A DNA stretch of 64,000 nucleotides from Haloarcula salina (GTDB taxonomy: Archaea; Halobacteriota; Halobacteria; Halobacteriales; Haloarculaceae). The notes under the pieces are model-generated. The model had not been told where the DNA came from, did no database searches, and worked only from the letters and a program-made list of their open reading frames with translations. The DNA is taken from the NCBI RefSeq assembly GCF_010119195.1, contig NZ_WRXL01000001.1, positions 248,001 to 312,000 on the forward strand. The letters run 5' to 3'. The position numbers and the translations under genes are program-made. Shown here piece after piece: positions 26,360 to 34,954 of this stretch (positions are counted from its first letter, which is position 1; the number at the start of each line of letters is the position of its first letter).

Positions 26360-27745
26360 GTGAGCAGTCTACGTCATCCCCTGGTACAGGTCGCCGTCGC
26401 GTTCGCCCTGACGGCCACCTGGGTCGGTCTGCTGGTCACCGGGACCGAAGTCGGAACCGTCGCGACCGTCGCGATCAGCGGATTCGCGGTGCTCGGCGCG
26501 TCGTTCCTCCTCGCGTGGGGGGCGGAGACGGCCGAGAAGGACGTGCCGCGCGCGTTCGCCATCGCCGTCCTCGCCATCCTCGCCGTCGCCCCCGAGTACG
26601 CCGTCGACGCGCTGTACGCCTGGAACGCCGGGGCCGGCGGCGCGACGGCCGAGGCCTGCAGTCAGCTCTCCGCGCAGGCCGTCGAGGCCGGCGAGACGCA
26701 GCTGGCCCGTGCCTGTCACGACGCCAACCTCGCCATCGCGAACATGACCGGCGCGAACCGCATCCTCATCGGCCTCGGCTGGGCCGGCATCGCGGTGTTC
26801 ACCGTCATGCGCGCGGCGTCGACCCGCGACACCGCCGTGGTGAACCGCGACGGCTTCCTGAACGACGCGGTCCAGCTCGACACCGACATCGCGATGGAGA
26901 TCGCCTTCCTCTTTCTGGCGACCTGCTGGGCGTTCCTCGTGCCCTTCGGCGGCGGCATCGGCGCGCTCGACACGCTGTTTCTCGTCGGCCTCTACGTCGC
27001 GTACATCGGCCTCGTGCTCAGATCCGACATCGAGCAGAGCGAGCACACCGTCGGGGTCCCGAAGTACTTCCAGGAGTGGTCGCTGCCGTGGCGGCCCATC
27101 GTCGTCCTCCTGCTGTTCGGCTACTCCGGCGCGATGATCTTCACCGCCGTCGAGCCGTTCGCCCACGGCCTCGAAGAGATCGGTCTCGACAACGGCATCC
27201 CCGAGTTCTTCATGATCCAGTGGGTCGCGCCGCTGGCGAGCGAGTCGCCGGAGCTCATCGTCGTCGCCGTGCTGGTCAACAAGGCCCGGTCGACCGCGGG
27301 CTTCAACGCCCTCATCTCCTCGAAGCTCAATCAGTGGACGCTCCTCATCGGGACCATCGCCGTCGTCTACTCCATCGCGCTCGGCGGCTACGGCGTCCTC
27401 CCGTTCGACGCCCGACAGGGGGCGGAGATCTGGATCACGGCCGGACAGTCGTTCTTCGCGCTGGCAATCCTCGTCAACTTCGAGATCAGCATCCGCGAGG
27501 CGGTGGTGCTGTTCGCGCTGTTCATCTCGCAGGTGCTCCTGGAGTTCGCGCTCATCAGGGACCTCGTCGAACTGCCGCTGAACAGCCACGACCTGCTGCT
27601 GGCCTACACCGCCCTGTACCTCGTCGCGGGCGGGGCGCTGTTCGCCCACCGCCGGCGGGCGCTGAAGCGCCTGTTCGGACTGGCCGGCGACGCCATCCGG
27701 AGCGCGTTCGGTCGCGAGCAGGTCTCCGGGGAGCAGGCGGACTGA
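26360..27745 (+). CDS. Sodium/calcium exchanger family protein
   Basis: A membrane protein of about 461 residues with a probable GTG start at 26360; an upstream in-frame GTG at 26282 is possible but the extra 26 residues look non-coding. Eleven or so hydrophobic helices are seen. The two alpha-repeat regions of the CaCA superfamily are recognisable as [18 protein letters not shown] and, in the second half, [20 protein letters not shown] followed by [14 protein letters not shown]. The conserved acidic residues (Glu in PEY, Glu in SESPE) fit cation coordination. It probably exchanges Na+ or H+ for Ca2+. The stop overlaps the start of dtdA by one base. Confidence 0.8.
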   Translation: MSSLRHPLVQVAVAFALTATWVGLLVTGTEVGTVATVAISGFAVLGASFLLAWGAETAEKDVPRAFAIAVLAILAVAPEYAVDALYAWNAGAGGATAEACSQLSAQAVEAGETQLARACHDANLAIANMTGANRILIGLGWAGIAVFTVMRAASTRDTAVVNRDGFLNDAVQLDTDIAMEIAFLFLATCWAFLVPFGGGIGALDTLFLVGLYVAYIGLVLRSDIEQSEHTVGVPKYFQEWSLPWRPIVVLLLFGYSGAMIFTAVEPFAHGLEEIGLDNGIPEFFMIQWVAPLASESPELIVVAVLVNKARSTAGFNALISSKLNQWTLLIGTIAVVYSIALGGYGVLPFDARQGAEIWITAGQSFFALAILVNFEISIREAVVLFALFISQVLLEFALIRDLVELPLNSHDLLLAYTALYLVAGGALFAHRRRALKRLFGLAGDAIRSAFGREQVSGEQAD

Positions 27746-29100
27746 TGCTGGGGATCGTCGTCTCGCGCGAAGACGCAGCGTCCGAACACATCGGCGAACA
27801 CCTGCTGTCGCTGCGCGACTGGGACCGCACCACCGACGACAGCCGCGCTGACGCCGACGGCGGGGGAACGGTGTACCGAACGGACGCCGTCGAACTCCGC
27901 GAGTTCGAGTCGCTGCACCTGCACCTCGACGGCGTGGCGTCGGCCTTCGGCGACGTGGACTTGCTCGTGTTCGCCTCGAAGCACGCCGGCGAGACGGACG
28001 AACTGCTGACCGCCCACCACACCGGGAACTTCGGCGTCGCGGAGTACGGCGGCCGCGACGGCCGCTTCGCCCGCGCCTGCCCGAGCGCGCATCGCGAAGT
28101 CGTCTCGGCGCTCGACGACCACGCGCCCCCCGACTACGAGGTCGGGATGGAGTGCACCCACCACGGACCGACCGACGTGGGCGCCCCCTCGATGTTCGTC
28201 GAGGTCGGCAGCGCGCGCGAGCAGTGGGAGGACCCCGCCGCCGCCGAGGCAGTCGCGAGAGCGATCCTCGATCTGGCCGAGGAAGCGCCCGACGCCGCGG
28301 GCGAGAACGGCACGCGCCGCCACCTCGTCGGCCTGGGCGGCGGGCACTACGCGCCGCGCTTCGAGCGGGTCGTCCGCGAGACGGACTGGTCGGTCGGCCA
28401 CGTCGCCGCCGACTGGTCGCTGGACGCGCTCGACGAGTGGGCCGACGACGAGGACGAGCGCGACGCCGTCCTCGACCGCGCCTTCCGGGCGAGCGCGGCC
28501 GACTACGCGCTCATGGAGGGCGAGCGCCCCGGTCTCCGGGACGCCGTCGAGTCGCTCGGCCACCGCGTCGTCGGCGAGACGTTCGTCCGCGAGACCAGCG
28601 GCGTCCCGCTCGGACTCGTCGAGGAGCTTGAGACCGAAGTCCAGTCGGTCGAGGGCGGCCTCCGATTCGGCGAGCGAGCGGTCGGGTACAGCGGCGAGTG
28701 GACGGTGCTCGACCTCCCGGCGGACCTGCTCGCGGACGCTCGCGGCATCGACGACGAGGCGCTACGCGAGGCCGTCGAGCGACACGCGGTCGCGTTCGAC
28801 ACCGACCAGAACGGCACGGTCGTCACGGAGCCGGTCGTCGTCCGCGCGGGGACCGACGTCGAGGCGCTCGTCGATCCGCTTGCCGACATTCTCGAAGCGG
28901 GGTACGACAGCGTCGCTAGAGAGGACGGCGACATCGTCGCCCGCGAGACCGCGTTCGACCCCGACCTCGCGCGAACCGCGGGCGTCCCCGAAGGCCCGAA
29001 GTTCGGCAGGCTCGCCTCGGGCGAGTCGATCGAGGTCGACGGCGAAGAGATCGGCCCGGAGCGGTTCCAGCGGGAACGTATACGTCGATACACGCTGTGA
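27745..29100 (+). CDS. dtdA: D-aminoacyl-tRNA deacylase, archaeal/plant type
   Basis: A 451-residue protein. The conserved core includes DLLVFASKHAGETDELLTAH, TGNFGVAEYGGR, MECTHHGPTDVGAPSMFVEV and LVGLGGGHYAPRFERVV, the typical histidine-rich motifs of the archaeal/plant DTD2 (GEK1) family. Those residues bind zinc and position the water. It removes D-amino acids wrongly attached to tRNA. A C-terminal extension of about 150 residues is normal in haloarchaea. It is translationally coupled (ATGA-type one-base overlap) to the exchanger gene, which is a curious pairing. Confidence 0.92.
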   Translation: MLGIVVSREDAASEHIGEHLLSLRDWDRTTDDSRADADGGGTVYRTDAVELREFESLHLHLDGVASAFGDVDLLVFASKHAGETDELLTAHHTGNFGVAEYGGRDGRFARACPSAHREVVSALDDHAPPDYEVGMECTHHGPTDVGAPSMFVEVGSAREQWEDPAAAEAVARAILDLAEEAPDAAGENGTRRHLVGLGGGHYAPRFERVVRETDWSVGHVAADWSLDALDEWADDEDERDAVLDRAFRASAADYALMEGERPGLRDAVESLGHRVVGETFVRETSGVPLGLVEELETEVQSVEGGLRFGERAVGYSGEWTVLDLPADLLADARGIDDEALREAVERHAVAFDTDQNGTVVTEPVVVRAGTDVEALVDPLADILEAGYDSVAREDGDIVARETAFDPDLARTAGVPEGPKFGRLASGESIEVDGEEIGPERFQRERIRRYTL

Positions 29101-29203
29101 ACACGCGCGTCTCAGTCGCCGAAACTGACGTTCGGCGCGTCAGACGCGTGTCAGACGTGAGGGGAAAACTAATAACTGTTCGTCTGCAAGGGGGTTTTAA
29201 ATT

Positions 29204-30364
29204 ATGGATTCGATAATCGACGACGCTATCGACGAGGCCGAACAGGAAGGGGAGGACGCGGACGGAGGACGTGTCGACAAGTCGACATCGACGCCGTCAC
29301 AGGACATGTCGACCTCCGGGACGATGTCCGACGAGGAACTCGCGAGCGTCGTCAAGGACTTAGAGACGAAGATCACCGTCGTCGGCTGCGGCGGTGCGGG
29401 CGGGAACACGGTCACCCGGATGATGGAGGAAGGCATCCACGGGGCCAAGCTCGTCGCCGCCAACACGGACGCCCAGCACCTCGCCGACGAGGTCGCTGCC
29501 GACACCAAGATCCTCATCGGCCGCAAGCGCACCGGCGGCCGCGGCGCGGGCTCGGTCCCGAAGATCGGCGAGGAGGCCGCCCAGGAGGACATCGAGGACA
29601 TCCAGCAGTCCATCGACGGCTCCGACATGGTGTTCGTCACGGCCGGCCTCGGCGGCGGGACCGGCACCGGCGCGGCCCCGGTCGTCGCACAGGCCGCCCA
29701 AGAGGCCGGCGCGCTCACGATCTCTATCGTCACCATCCCGTTCACCGCGGAGGGCGAGCGACGCCGCGCGAACGCCGACGCCGGCCTCGAACGACTCCGC
29801 TCCGTCTCCGACACCGTCATCGTCGTCCCGAACGACCGCCTGCTCGACTACGCGCCCTCGATGCCGCTGCAGGACGCGTTCAAGATCTGCGACCGCGTGC
29901 TCATGCGCTCGGTCAAGGGCATGACCGAACTCATCACCAAGCCCGGCCTCGTCAACGTCGACTTCGCCGACGTTCGAACCATCATGGAGAACGGCGGCGT
30001 CGCCATGATCGGCCTCGGCGAGTCCGACTCCGAGAACAAGGCCCAGGACTCCATCCGCTCGGCCCTCCGCTCGCCGCTGCTCGACGTGGAGTTCGACGGC
30101 GCGAACAGCGCCCTGGTGAACGTCGTCGGCGGCCCCGACATGAGCATCGAGGAGGCCGAGGGCGTCGTCGAGGAGATCTACGACCGCATCGACCCCGACG
30201 CCCGCATCATCTGGGGCGCGTCGGTCAACAACGAGTTCGAGGGCAAGATGGAGACGATGATCGTCGTCACCGGCGTCGAGAGCCCGCAGATCTACGGCCA
30301 GAGCGAGGCCCAGCAGGAGAAGGCCGCCCAGCAGATCGGCGAAGACATCGACTACGTCGACTGA
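29204..30364 (+). CDS. ftsZ1: Cell division protein FtsZ1
   Basis: A 386-residue tubulin-like GTPase. The acidic N-terminal extension (about 50 residues) precedes [20 protein letters not shown]. The tubulin signature GGGTGTG is at about 150-156, and the T7-loop region is [20 protein letters not shown] followed by [10 protein letters not shown]. It polymerises with GTP. In haloarchaea FtsZ1 and FtsZ2 assemble the division ring, FtsZ1 first. The gene starts 103 bases after dtdA and precedes secE and spt5, the usual haloarchaeal order. A TATA-like AAAACTAATAA (29165-29175) lies about 30 bases before the ATG. Confidence 0.94.
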   Translation: MDSIIDDAIDEAEQEGEDADGGRVDKSTSTPSQDMSTSGTMSDEELASVVKDLETKITVVGCGGAGGNTVTRMMEEGIHGAKLVAANTDAQHLADEVAADTKILIGRKRTGGRGAGSVPKIGEEAAQEDIEDIQQSIDGSDMVFVTAGLGGGTGTGAAPVVAQAAQEAGALTISIVTIPFTAEGERRRANADAGLERLRSVSDTVIVVPNDRLLDYAPSMPLQDAFKICDRVLMRSVKGMTELITKPGLVNVDFADVRTIMENGGVAMIGLGESDSENKAQDSIRSALRSPLLDVEFDGANSALVNVVGGPDMSIEEAEGVVEEIYDRIDPDARIIWGASVNNEFEGKMETMIVVTGVESPQIYGQSEAQQEKAAQQIGEDIDYVD

Positions 30365-30481
30365 GGCGTTCTGTGACACGGGTGCGGTTTCGCTTCTTGT
30401 ACACTTGAGCCGCGGCTCCGGCCCCGTCTCTCGCCGCGACGCATCACAATATAGAAAAGCCACCAGTGGGTACGACCCGCT

Positions 30482-30661
30482 ATGGACGTTCCGTACGACC
30501 TCACCTCCTACATCCGCGTACTCAAACTGGCGAGTACGCCGTCGTGGGAGGAGTTCTCTCAGATCGCGAAAATCGCCGGCGCGGGCATCGCGCTGGTCGG
30601 ACTACTCGGGTTCATCATCTTCGCCGTCATGACGTTCGTCCCAGGCAGCAAGCCGGTGTAA
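30482..30661 (+). CDS. secE: Protein translocase subunit SecE
   Basis: A 59-residue protein from the ATG at 30482 to the TAA at 30659-30661. It opens with a polar amphipathic helix (YDLTSYIRVLKLASTPSWEE) and ends with one transmembrane helix (IAKIAGAGIALVGLLGFIIF then VMTF). The pattern RVLKLASTPSWEEF before the helix is the archaeal SecE/Sec61-gamma signature. It clamps SecY in the membrane channel. It is located 5 bases before spt5, the conserved pairing. Confidence 0.93.
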   Translation: MDVPYDLTSYIRVLKLASTPSWEEFSQIAKIAGAGIALVGLLGFIIFAVMTFVPGSKPV

Positions 30662-30665
30662 ACAG

Positions 30666-31103
30666 ATGAGTATCTACGCAGTCAAAACCACGGCCAGTCA
30701 GGAGCGCACCGTCGCGGACATGATCATCTCGCGCGAGGAAGACGAGATCCACGCCGCGCTCGCGCCGGACTCGCTGACCAGTTACGTCATGGTCGAGGCC
30801 GACAACCCGGCCGTCTTCGACCGCATCCTCGACGAGATCCCCCACGCCAACGGCGTCGTCCAGGGCGAGTCCTCGATGGCGGAAGTCGAGCACTTCCTCT
30901 CGCCGAAGCCCGACGTGGAGGGCATCGCCGAGGGCGACATCGTCGAACTCATCGCCGGCCCGTTCAAGGGCGAGAAGGCGCAGGTCCAGCGCATCGACGA
31001 AGGCAAAGACCAGGTCACCGTCGAGCTGTACGAGGCGACCGTTCCGATTCCGGTCACCGTGCGCGGCGACCAGATCCGCGTGCTGGACAGCGAAGAACGG
31101 TAA
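30666..31103 (+). CDS. spt5: Transcription elongation factor Spt5
   Basis: A 145-residue protein with a NusG N-terminal (NGN) domain starting IYAVKTTASQERTVADMIIS and a KOW domain with EGDIVELIAGPFKGEKAQVQ (about residues 85-105). Together with Spt4 it binds RNA polymerase and increases processivity. It is the last gene of the ftsZ1-secE-spt5 cluster. The annotation length agrees with archaeal Spt5. Confidence 0.93.
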   Translation: MSIYAVKTTASQERTVADMIISREEDEIHAALAPDSLTSYVMVEADNPAVFDRILDEIPHANGVVQGESSMAEVEHFLSPKPDVEGIAEGDIVELIAGPFKGEKAQVQRIDEGKDQVTVELYEATVPIPVTVRGDQIRVLDSEER

Positions 31104-31352
31104 GCGTCAGACGGGGCGAACACGGCGATTCGAAGCGGTCGCCGACTCGCTCACAGCCGGATTCAGTACCGTCTCGACGCCGGGTTTTCCCGAGAGTTCG
31201 TTCGTCCGGATGGTCTCTCCTCGTATTCGATCGGGTGCCGGAATCGCCGCAGACAGCCATTCAAGGGAGAGTTTCGAACCGCGGACGTGTCTCGGAGGGT
31301 ATGTTACGGGACCAATATATACGGGTGTCCACGTCGTTGGGACCGTATCAGC

Positions 31353-32012
31353 ATGAGCGTTCTACTGGAGTTCACCGTCGCGAGCAAAGAGTTCCAACTG
31401 GGACAGGTACTCGCACACCCTTCGGGGATGCACATCGAGATCGAACGGGTCGTGCCGACGGGAGACCAGATCATGCCCTTCATCTGGGTGACTGGGGACG
31501 ACCACGCTGAGTTTGAGGAATCGGTTCGAGATCACGCTGCAGTCAGAGAACTGGTCGCTCTCGATCCAATCAGCAACAGTTGCCTGTATCGACTCGAGTG
31601 GGAACACGCCGGGGACGACATCGTCGACGGCATCGCGCTGGCGGAGGGGACCGTCCTCGAAGCGACCCGAGACGAGCAGTGGCTGTTCCGACTGCGCTTT
31701 CCCGACCACACCGGTCTCACCGAGTTTCACAACTACTGTACCGAACACGAGATCTCCATTCACGTCGAGCGGACCTACACGCTCAGTGAGGCGACCGACG
31801 AGCACCGCCAGTTCGACCTGACGGACGAACAGCGCGCGGCGCTCGTCCTGGCGCTACGCCGCGGGTACTTCGCGACACCCCGAGAGACCAGTCTCGGCGA
31901 CATCGCCGACGAGCTCGACATCTCGCGACAGGCGCTGTCGAACCGGATTCGTCGGAGCAACGAGAAGGTGCTCCAGACGGTGCTGATCTCGTCGTTTCCC
32001 GACATCGAGTGA
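31353..32012 (+). CDS. Bacterio-opsin activator type HTH regulator
   Basis: A 219-residue protein from the ATG at 31353. The N-terminal domain of about 150 residues has a beta-rich ligand/sensor pattern (LEFTVASKEFQLGQVLAHPS and later LFRLRFPDHTGLTEFHNYCT), like the domain before the HTH in Bat-type proteins. The C-terminal HTH reads LTDEQRAALVLALRRGYFAT followed by TSLGDIADELDISRQALSNR, the HTH_10 (bacterio-opsin activator) signature. A TATA box AATATATA at 31314-31321 precedes the start by about 35 bases. The target genes are unknown; no opsin gene is near. Confidence 0.87.
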   Translation: MSVLLEFTVASKEFQLGQVLAHPSGMHIEIERVVPTGDQIMPFIWVTGDDHAEFEESVRDHAAVRELVALDPISNSCLYRLEWEHAGDDIVDGIALAEGTVLEATRDEQWLFRLRFPDHTGLTEFHNYCTEHEISIHVERTYTLSEATDEHRQFDLTDEQRAALVLALRRGYFATPRETSLGDIADELDISRQALSNRIRRSNEKVLQTVLISSFPDIE

Positions 32013-32215
32013 GGTTCCCACTTAGTAGGTTTTACAAGTCAACCACGTCTCGTAACCCGGTTGGACGGATACAGCAGGTATGTCCTTTCGTCGCACTGGC
32101 CTCGGGGAGTACAGGACCCGCCACGCACGGGAGAGCGGTGAGGGCGGCCGCCGCGCGTACGAGAACCGTGAAGGCGGATGCCATGACTAGTGACGGCAGC
32201 GGCGAGGCGAGAAGT

Positions 32216-32440
32216 ATGGCGACGAGACCCGACGTGACGGGCGGCTATCGGTGGACGTGCCCGCTCTGTGAGAAGTCACAGACGAACTACCTCAGCGGGG
32301 GCGAGGACGAAGCGACGGTCGTCCAGGCACTGGAGGCACACATCCGCGTCTCCGACGGCGACGGACACGGTGAGGCACACACGATTCCCGAGGAGATAGA
32401 CGCTGATTCGCTGACGAACCACATCGTCGAGACGGACTGA
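32216..32440 (+). CDS. Small CxxC zinc-type protein
   Basis: A 74-residue protein from the ATG at 32216 (an alternative ATG at 32183 adds 11 residues). It starts with a polar segment and has one CPLCEK motif (GYRWTCPLCEKSQTNYLSGG), followed by an Ala/Val helix (VVQALEAHIRV), a histidine cluster (DGDGHGEAHTIPEEI) and an acidic tail (SLTNHIVETD). One CxxC with downstream histidines suggests a C2H2-like zinc site. No family name is certain. It is convergent with the next small zinc protein, perhaps related in type. Confidence 0.65.
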   Translation: MATRPDVTGGYRWTCPLCEKSQTNYLSGGEDEATVVQALEAHIRVSDGDGHGEAHTIPEEIDADSLTNHIVETD

Positions 32441-32471
32441 GACGCCGGTTCGGCGCTATTCGCGGACCGCC

Positions 32472-32768
32472 TCAGGCGTCGCCTTCGAGGCGTTCGATGA
32501 CCTCGCTCATGTTGGCGGCGGACTCCACAGACTCCTTGATCTGCTCGCGGCGGCGGACCTCGGCGGCGGAGGCGTCGTAGGCGCGGACGTACTCGGCGCG
32601 GGAGTGTTCGTCGAAGGCGTGCTTGATGGCGAAGTAGCCGTCGGGGACGACCGCACCGCAGACCTTGCACTCGATGCGGTCGTGTTCGACCGACTGGTGG
32701 ACGATGAGTTCCTCGACGCGGTCGAACTGTCTGTCGTCCCCTTCGATGGCGCACTCCCAGCGTGGCAT
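32472..32768 (-). CDS. Small C2H2-type zinc finger protein
   Basis: A 98-residue protein from the ATG at 32766-32768. It contains one CKVCGAVV pair and downstream AIKHAFDEHSRAEYVRA, giving a CxxC...HxxxxH zinc finger (about residues 34-54). The N-terminus PRWECAIEGDDRQFDRVEEL and the charged C-terminal helix (RRREQIKESVESAANMSEVI) resemble a conserved haloarchaeal family that I recall as DUF7565. Binding of nucleic acid is plausible, not shown. It faces the PHP-like gene divergently. Confidence 0.72.
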   Translation of the reverse strand: MPRWECAIEGDDRQFDRVEELIVHQSVEHDRIECKVCGAVVPDGYFAIKHAFDEHSRAEYVRAYDASAAEVRRREQIKESVESAANMSEVIERLEGDA

Positions 32769-32883
32769 TTGCTCAGTGGCAGGCGGCGCGGGGGTAAAAA
32801 CCTTGGCTGACACCTGTCAGACGGTTGCGACTCGGCGTGGCGAAACGGAAACCCCTAATGGCACTACGGCGATACCATCTTCC

Positions 32884-33645
32884 GTGCAACGCGAGGGGTA
32901 CGCCGTCGACATGCACGTGAAAGTGCTCGACGAGCGGGTGGTCGAGCGGGCCAAAGAGCGGGGGCTGGACGCGCTGGTGTACGCGCCGCACTTCACGCGC
33001 CTTCCAGAGATACGCTCGCGAGCGGCGGCGTTCTCCGACGACGAACTCACGGTCTTTCCGGCCCGGGAACTGTTCACCGGGGCCTGGCAGGAGCGCCGCC
33101 ACGTGCTCGCCATCGGACTCGACGAGCCGGTGCCGGACTTCATCACCCTCGAAGGAGCGATGACGGAACTGGAACGACAGGGCGCGGCCGTCCTCGTCCC
33201 CCACCCCGGCTACCTGAACGTCAGCATGGGCCTCGAGGACATCGAGCGCTACCGCGACATCATCGACGCCGTCGAGATCTACAACCCCAAGCAGCTCTCC
33301 TATCACTGGGACCGCGCCCGTGCGTTCGCCGAGCGGACCGGCCACGAGACGTTCGTCTCGTCGTACGCGCACCTCCGCGGGACGGTCGGCGAGGTGTCAG
33401 TCGCCTTCGACGAGGGACTCGACGACGTGACTGCGCTGACCCGGGCGCTCAAGACCGACGCGAAGCGGACGCTGATCCATCGGGACGGCCCGTCCCACGC
33501 GCTGCGGCGCGCGCTTGAGTGGGCACATCTGGGGTTCGAGAACACGTGGGGGAAGTTCGACCGACTGATGCTCCAGGGGACGGAGCCGACACACCCTGAC
33601 CACGTCGCTTACGACGACCGCTTCGACGACGTGAAGGTCTACTAG
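32884..33645 (+). CDS. PHP-related protein without the usual metal motif
   Basis: A 253-residue protein with a probable GTG start at 32884. It aligns in outline with PHP (polymerase and histidinol phosphatase) proteins: YAVDMHVKVLDE at the place of HxHxxxSD, LDALVYAPHFTRLPEI for the second motif, VFPARELFTG for the Glu motif, LVPHPGYLN for the HP loop, and VEIYNPKQLSY. Several metal ligands are replaced, so catalysis is uncertain. The C-terminal TEPTHPDHVAYDDRFDDVKV looks like the PHP-associated tail of haloarchaea. Function is unknown. Confidence 0.68.
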   Translation: MQREGYAVDMHVKVLDERVVERAKERGLDALVYAPHFTRLPEIRSRAAAFSDDELTVFPARELFTGAWQERRHVLAIGLDEPVPDFITLEGAMTELERQGAAVLVPHPGYLNVSMGLEDIERYRDIIDAVEIYNPKQLSYHWDRARAFAERTGHETFVSSYAHLRGTVGEVSVAFDEGLDDVTALTRALKTDAKRTLIHRDGPSHALRRALEWAHLGFENTWGKFDRLMLQGTEPTHPDHVAYDDRFDDVKVY

Positions 33646-34148
33646 ACGAGGAACGCGCTGTTCTCCGCGACGAAGGCGCTGACGCCCGGCGGGAGGTACT
33701 GGGGCACCACGTGGATCAACAGCGCCACGGCGGCCAGTTCGAACACCGTAATGACCACGGTGACGATTTCGGCGTACTCGCTCGAAGTGGTCACGCCCGT
33801 CGGCGACCCGTACTCCCGGTCCGAGACCGGATAGAACAGCGCGATCCCGCGCCGGGAGCCGAAGTAGTCGAGGACGTAGTGGGTGAGGACGCCGAGCCAG
33901 ACCCACTGGAGGTTGCCCGCGTGGTACAGCGGGTGGGCGAGGAAGATCACGAGGACCGGGATGTTGTGCAGGGTCTTGCGGTGTTTGCCGAAGGCGGTGT
34001 CCACGTCGGGAAACAGCGCGCCGAGGACGACCGGGAGGAACACCTCGGCGATCGTCGCGAACGTCGTCACGTCGCCGGAGGGGTCGAGGACGTACCCCAG
34101 ACCGATGCTCAGGAGGACGGCGTTCAGTACGTGCCCGCGTTTGTTCAT
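33642..34148 (-). CDS. Membrane-bound metal-dependent hydrolase (YdjM type)
   Basis: A 168-residue membrane protein, second PF04307-like member in the window. Seen: KRGHVLNAVLLSIGLGYVL, FLPVVLGALFPDVDTAFGKH with the FPDVD motif, RKTLHNIPVLVIFLAHPLYH and VLTHYVLDYF. The spaced His/Asp set fits metal binding in the membrane. A C-terminal helix (EIVTVVITVFELAAVALLIH) follows. Its last 4 bases overlap the convergent PHP-like gene. Its biological role is unknown; phospholipid or DNA-damage links have been suggested for bacterial relatives. Confidence 0.78.
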   Translation of the reverse strand: MNKRGHVLNAVLLSIGLGYVLDPSGDVTTFATIAEVFLPVVLGALFPDVDTAFGKHRKTLHNIPVLVIFLAHPLYHAGNLQWVWLGVLTHYVLDYFGSRRGIALFYPVSDREYGSPTGVTTSSEYAEIVTVVITVFELAAVALLIHVVPQYLPPGVSAFVAENSAFLV

Positions 34149-34184
34149 CTACCGGAGCGTAACTGTCCCCGGTAAAAGACCTTG

Positions 34185-34694
34185 CTACTCCCGTATGGCG
34201 GTTTCGAGGTCGGACAGCGCCTGCGTCGCGATCCGGTCTTTGATCTCCAGCCGGTCGCCGTCGAACTCGTGGTGAGAGGCGGTCACGCCGGACTCGTTTG
34301 TCTCCCACGGGGCGGCCTCGGCGACGGCGATGTAGACCGTGCCCACGGGCGTCGTGTCGGTGCCGCCGCCCGGGCCGGCGACGCCGGTCGTCGCCACGCC
34401 CCAGTCGGTCCCGGCGGTGTCGCGGACGCCCTGAGCCATCTCGACGGCGACCGCCTCCGACACCGCGCCGTGGGCGTCGAGGGCCTCGCGGGAGACGGCC
34501 AGGAGCTCCTGCTTGGCCGCGTAGGAGTAGGTGACCAGCGAGCGGTCGAAGTAGTCGCTCGACCCCGGTACGTCCGTGAGCTTCGAGCCCACCAGCCCCC
34601 CGGTACAGGACTCGGCGACTGCGAGCGTCTCGTCGCGCTCGCGGAGGCGGTCGCCGACGCGCTGGTGGACGGGGGTATCGGTCGCGTCGTCCAT
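34185..34694 (-). CDS. CinA C-terminal (nicotinamide-nucleotide amidohydrolase) protein
   Basis: A 169-residue stand-alone CinA C domain from the ATG at 34692-34694. Diagnostic segments: TLAVAESCTGGLVGSKLTDV, DYFDRSLVTYSYAAKQELLA, VAVEMAQGVRDTAGTDWGVA and TTGVAGPGGGTDTTPVGTVY. This domain deamidates nicotinamide mononucleotide to nicotinic acid mononucleotide (PncC) in bacteria. The length equals that of PncC without the MoaB-like N-terminal domain. It is divergent from a tiny membrane protein. Confidence 0.87.
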   Translation of the reverse strand: MDDATDTPVHQRVGDRLRERDETLAVAESCTGGLVGSKLTDVPGSSDYFDRSLVTYSYAAKQELLAVSREALDAHGAVSEAVAVEMAQGVRDTAGTDWGVATTGVAGPGGGTDTTPVGTVYIAVAEAAPWETNESGVTASHHEFDGDRLEIKDRIATQALSDLETAIRE

Positions 34695-34772
34695 ACCGGG
34701 TGCTGGTCGCGCCCTCGAATAAGCGTTCAGGTCAGGCCACATACATTTCAGTGCGCGGGAACAAACGGTCGT

Positions 34773-34916
34773 ATGAGCTATCAGACGACGATCGGCTGGT
34801 CACTCGTTTCCTCGGGGCTCGTGACGCTCGCGCTCTGGGCGCTGCCCGGGTCGGACATCCTGTGGGGACTGCTCTTGCTGGCCCTCGGCGCGGTGACCCT
34901 GTACATCCGCCAGTAA
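34773..34916 (+). CDS. Tiny membrane protein (47 aa)
   Basis: A 47-residue protein from the ATG at 34773 to a TAA at 34914-34916. Two short hydrophobic stretches make up most of it: GWSLVSSGLVTLALWALPG and ILWGLLLLALGAVTLYI. The reading frame, balanced codon use with GC-rich third positions and start position support a real gene. The downstream aminotransferase begins 38 bases later on the same strand. No family known to me. Confidence 0.6.
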   Translation: MSYQTTIGWSLVSSGLVTLALWALPGSDILWGLLLLALGAVTLYIRQ

Positions 34917-34954
34917 ACGGAAAGACAGACGGGTCCGGCGCTCGGAGTGCGGAC

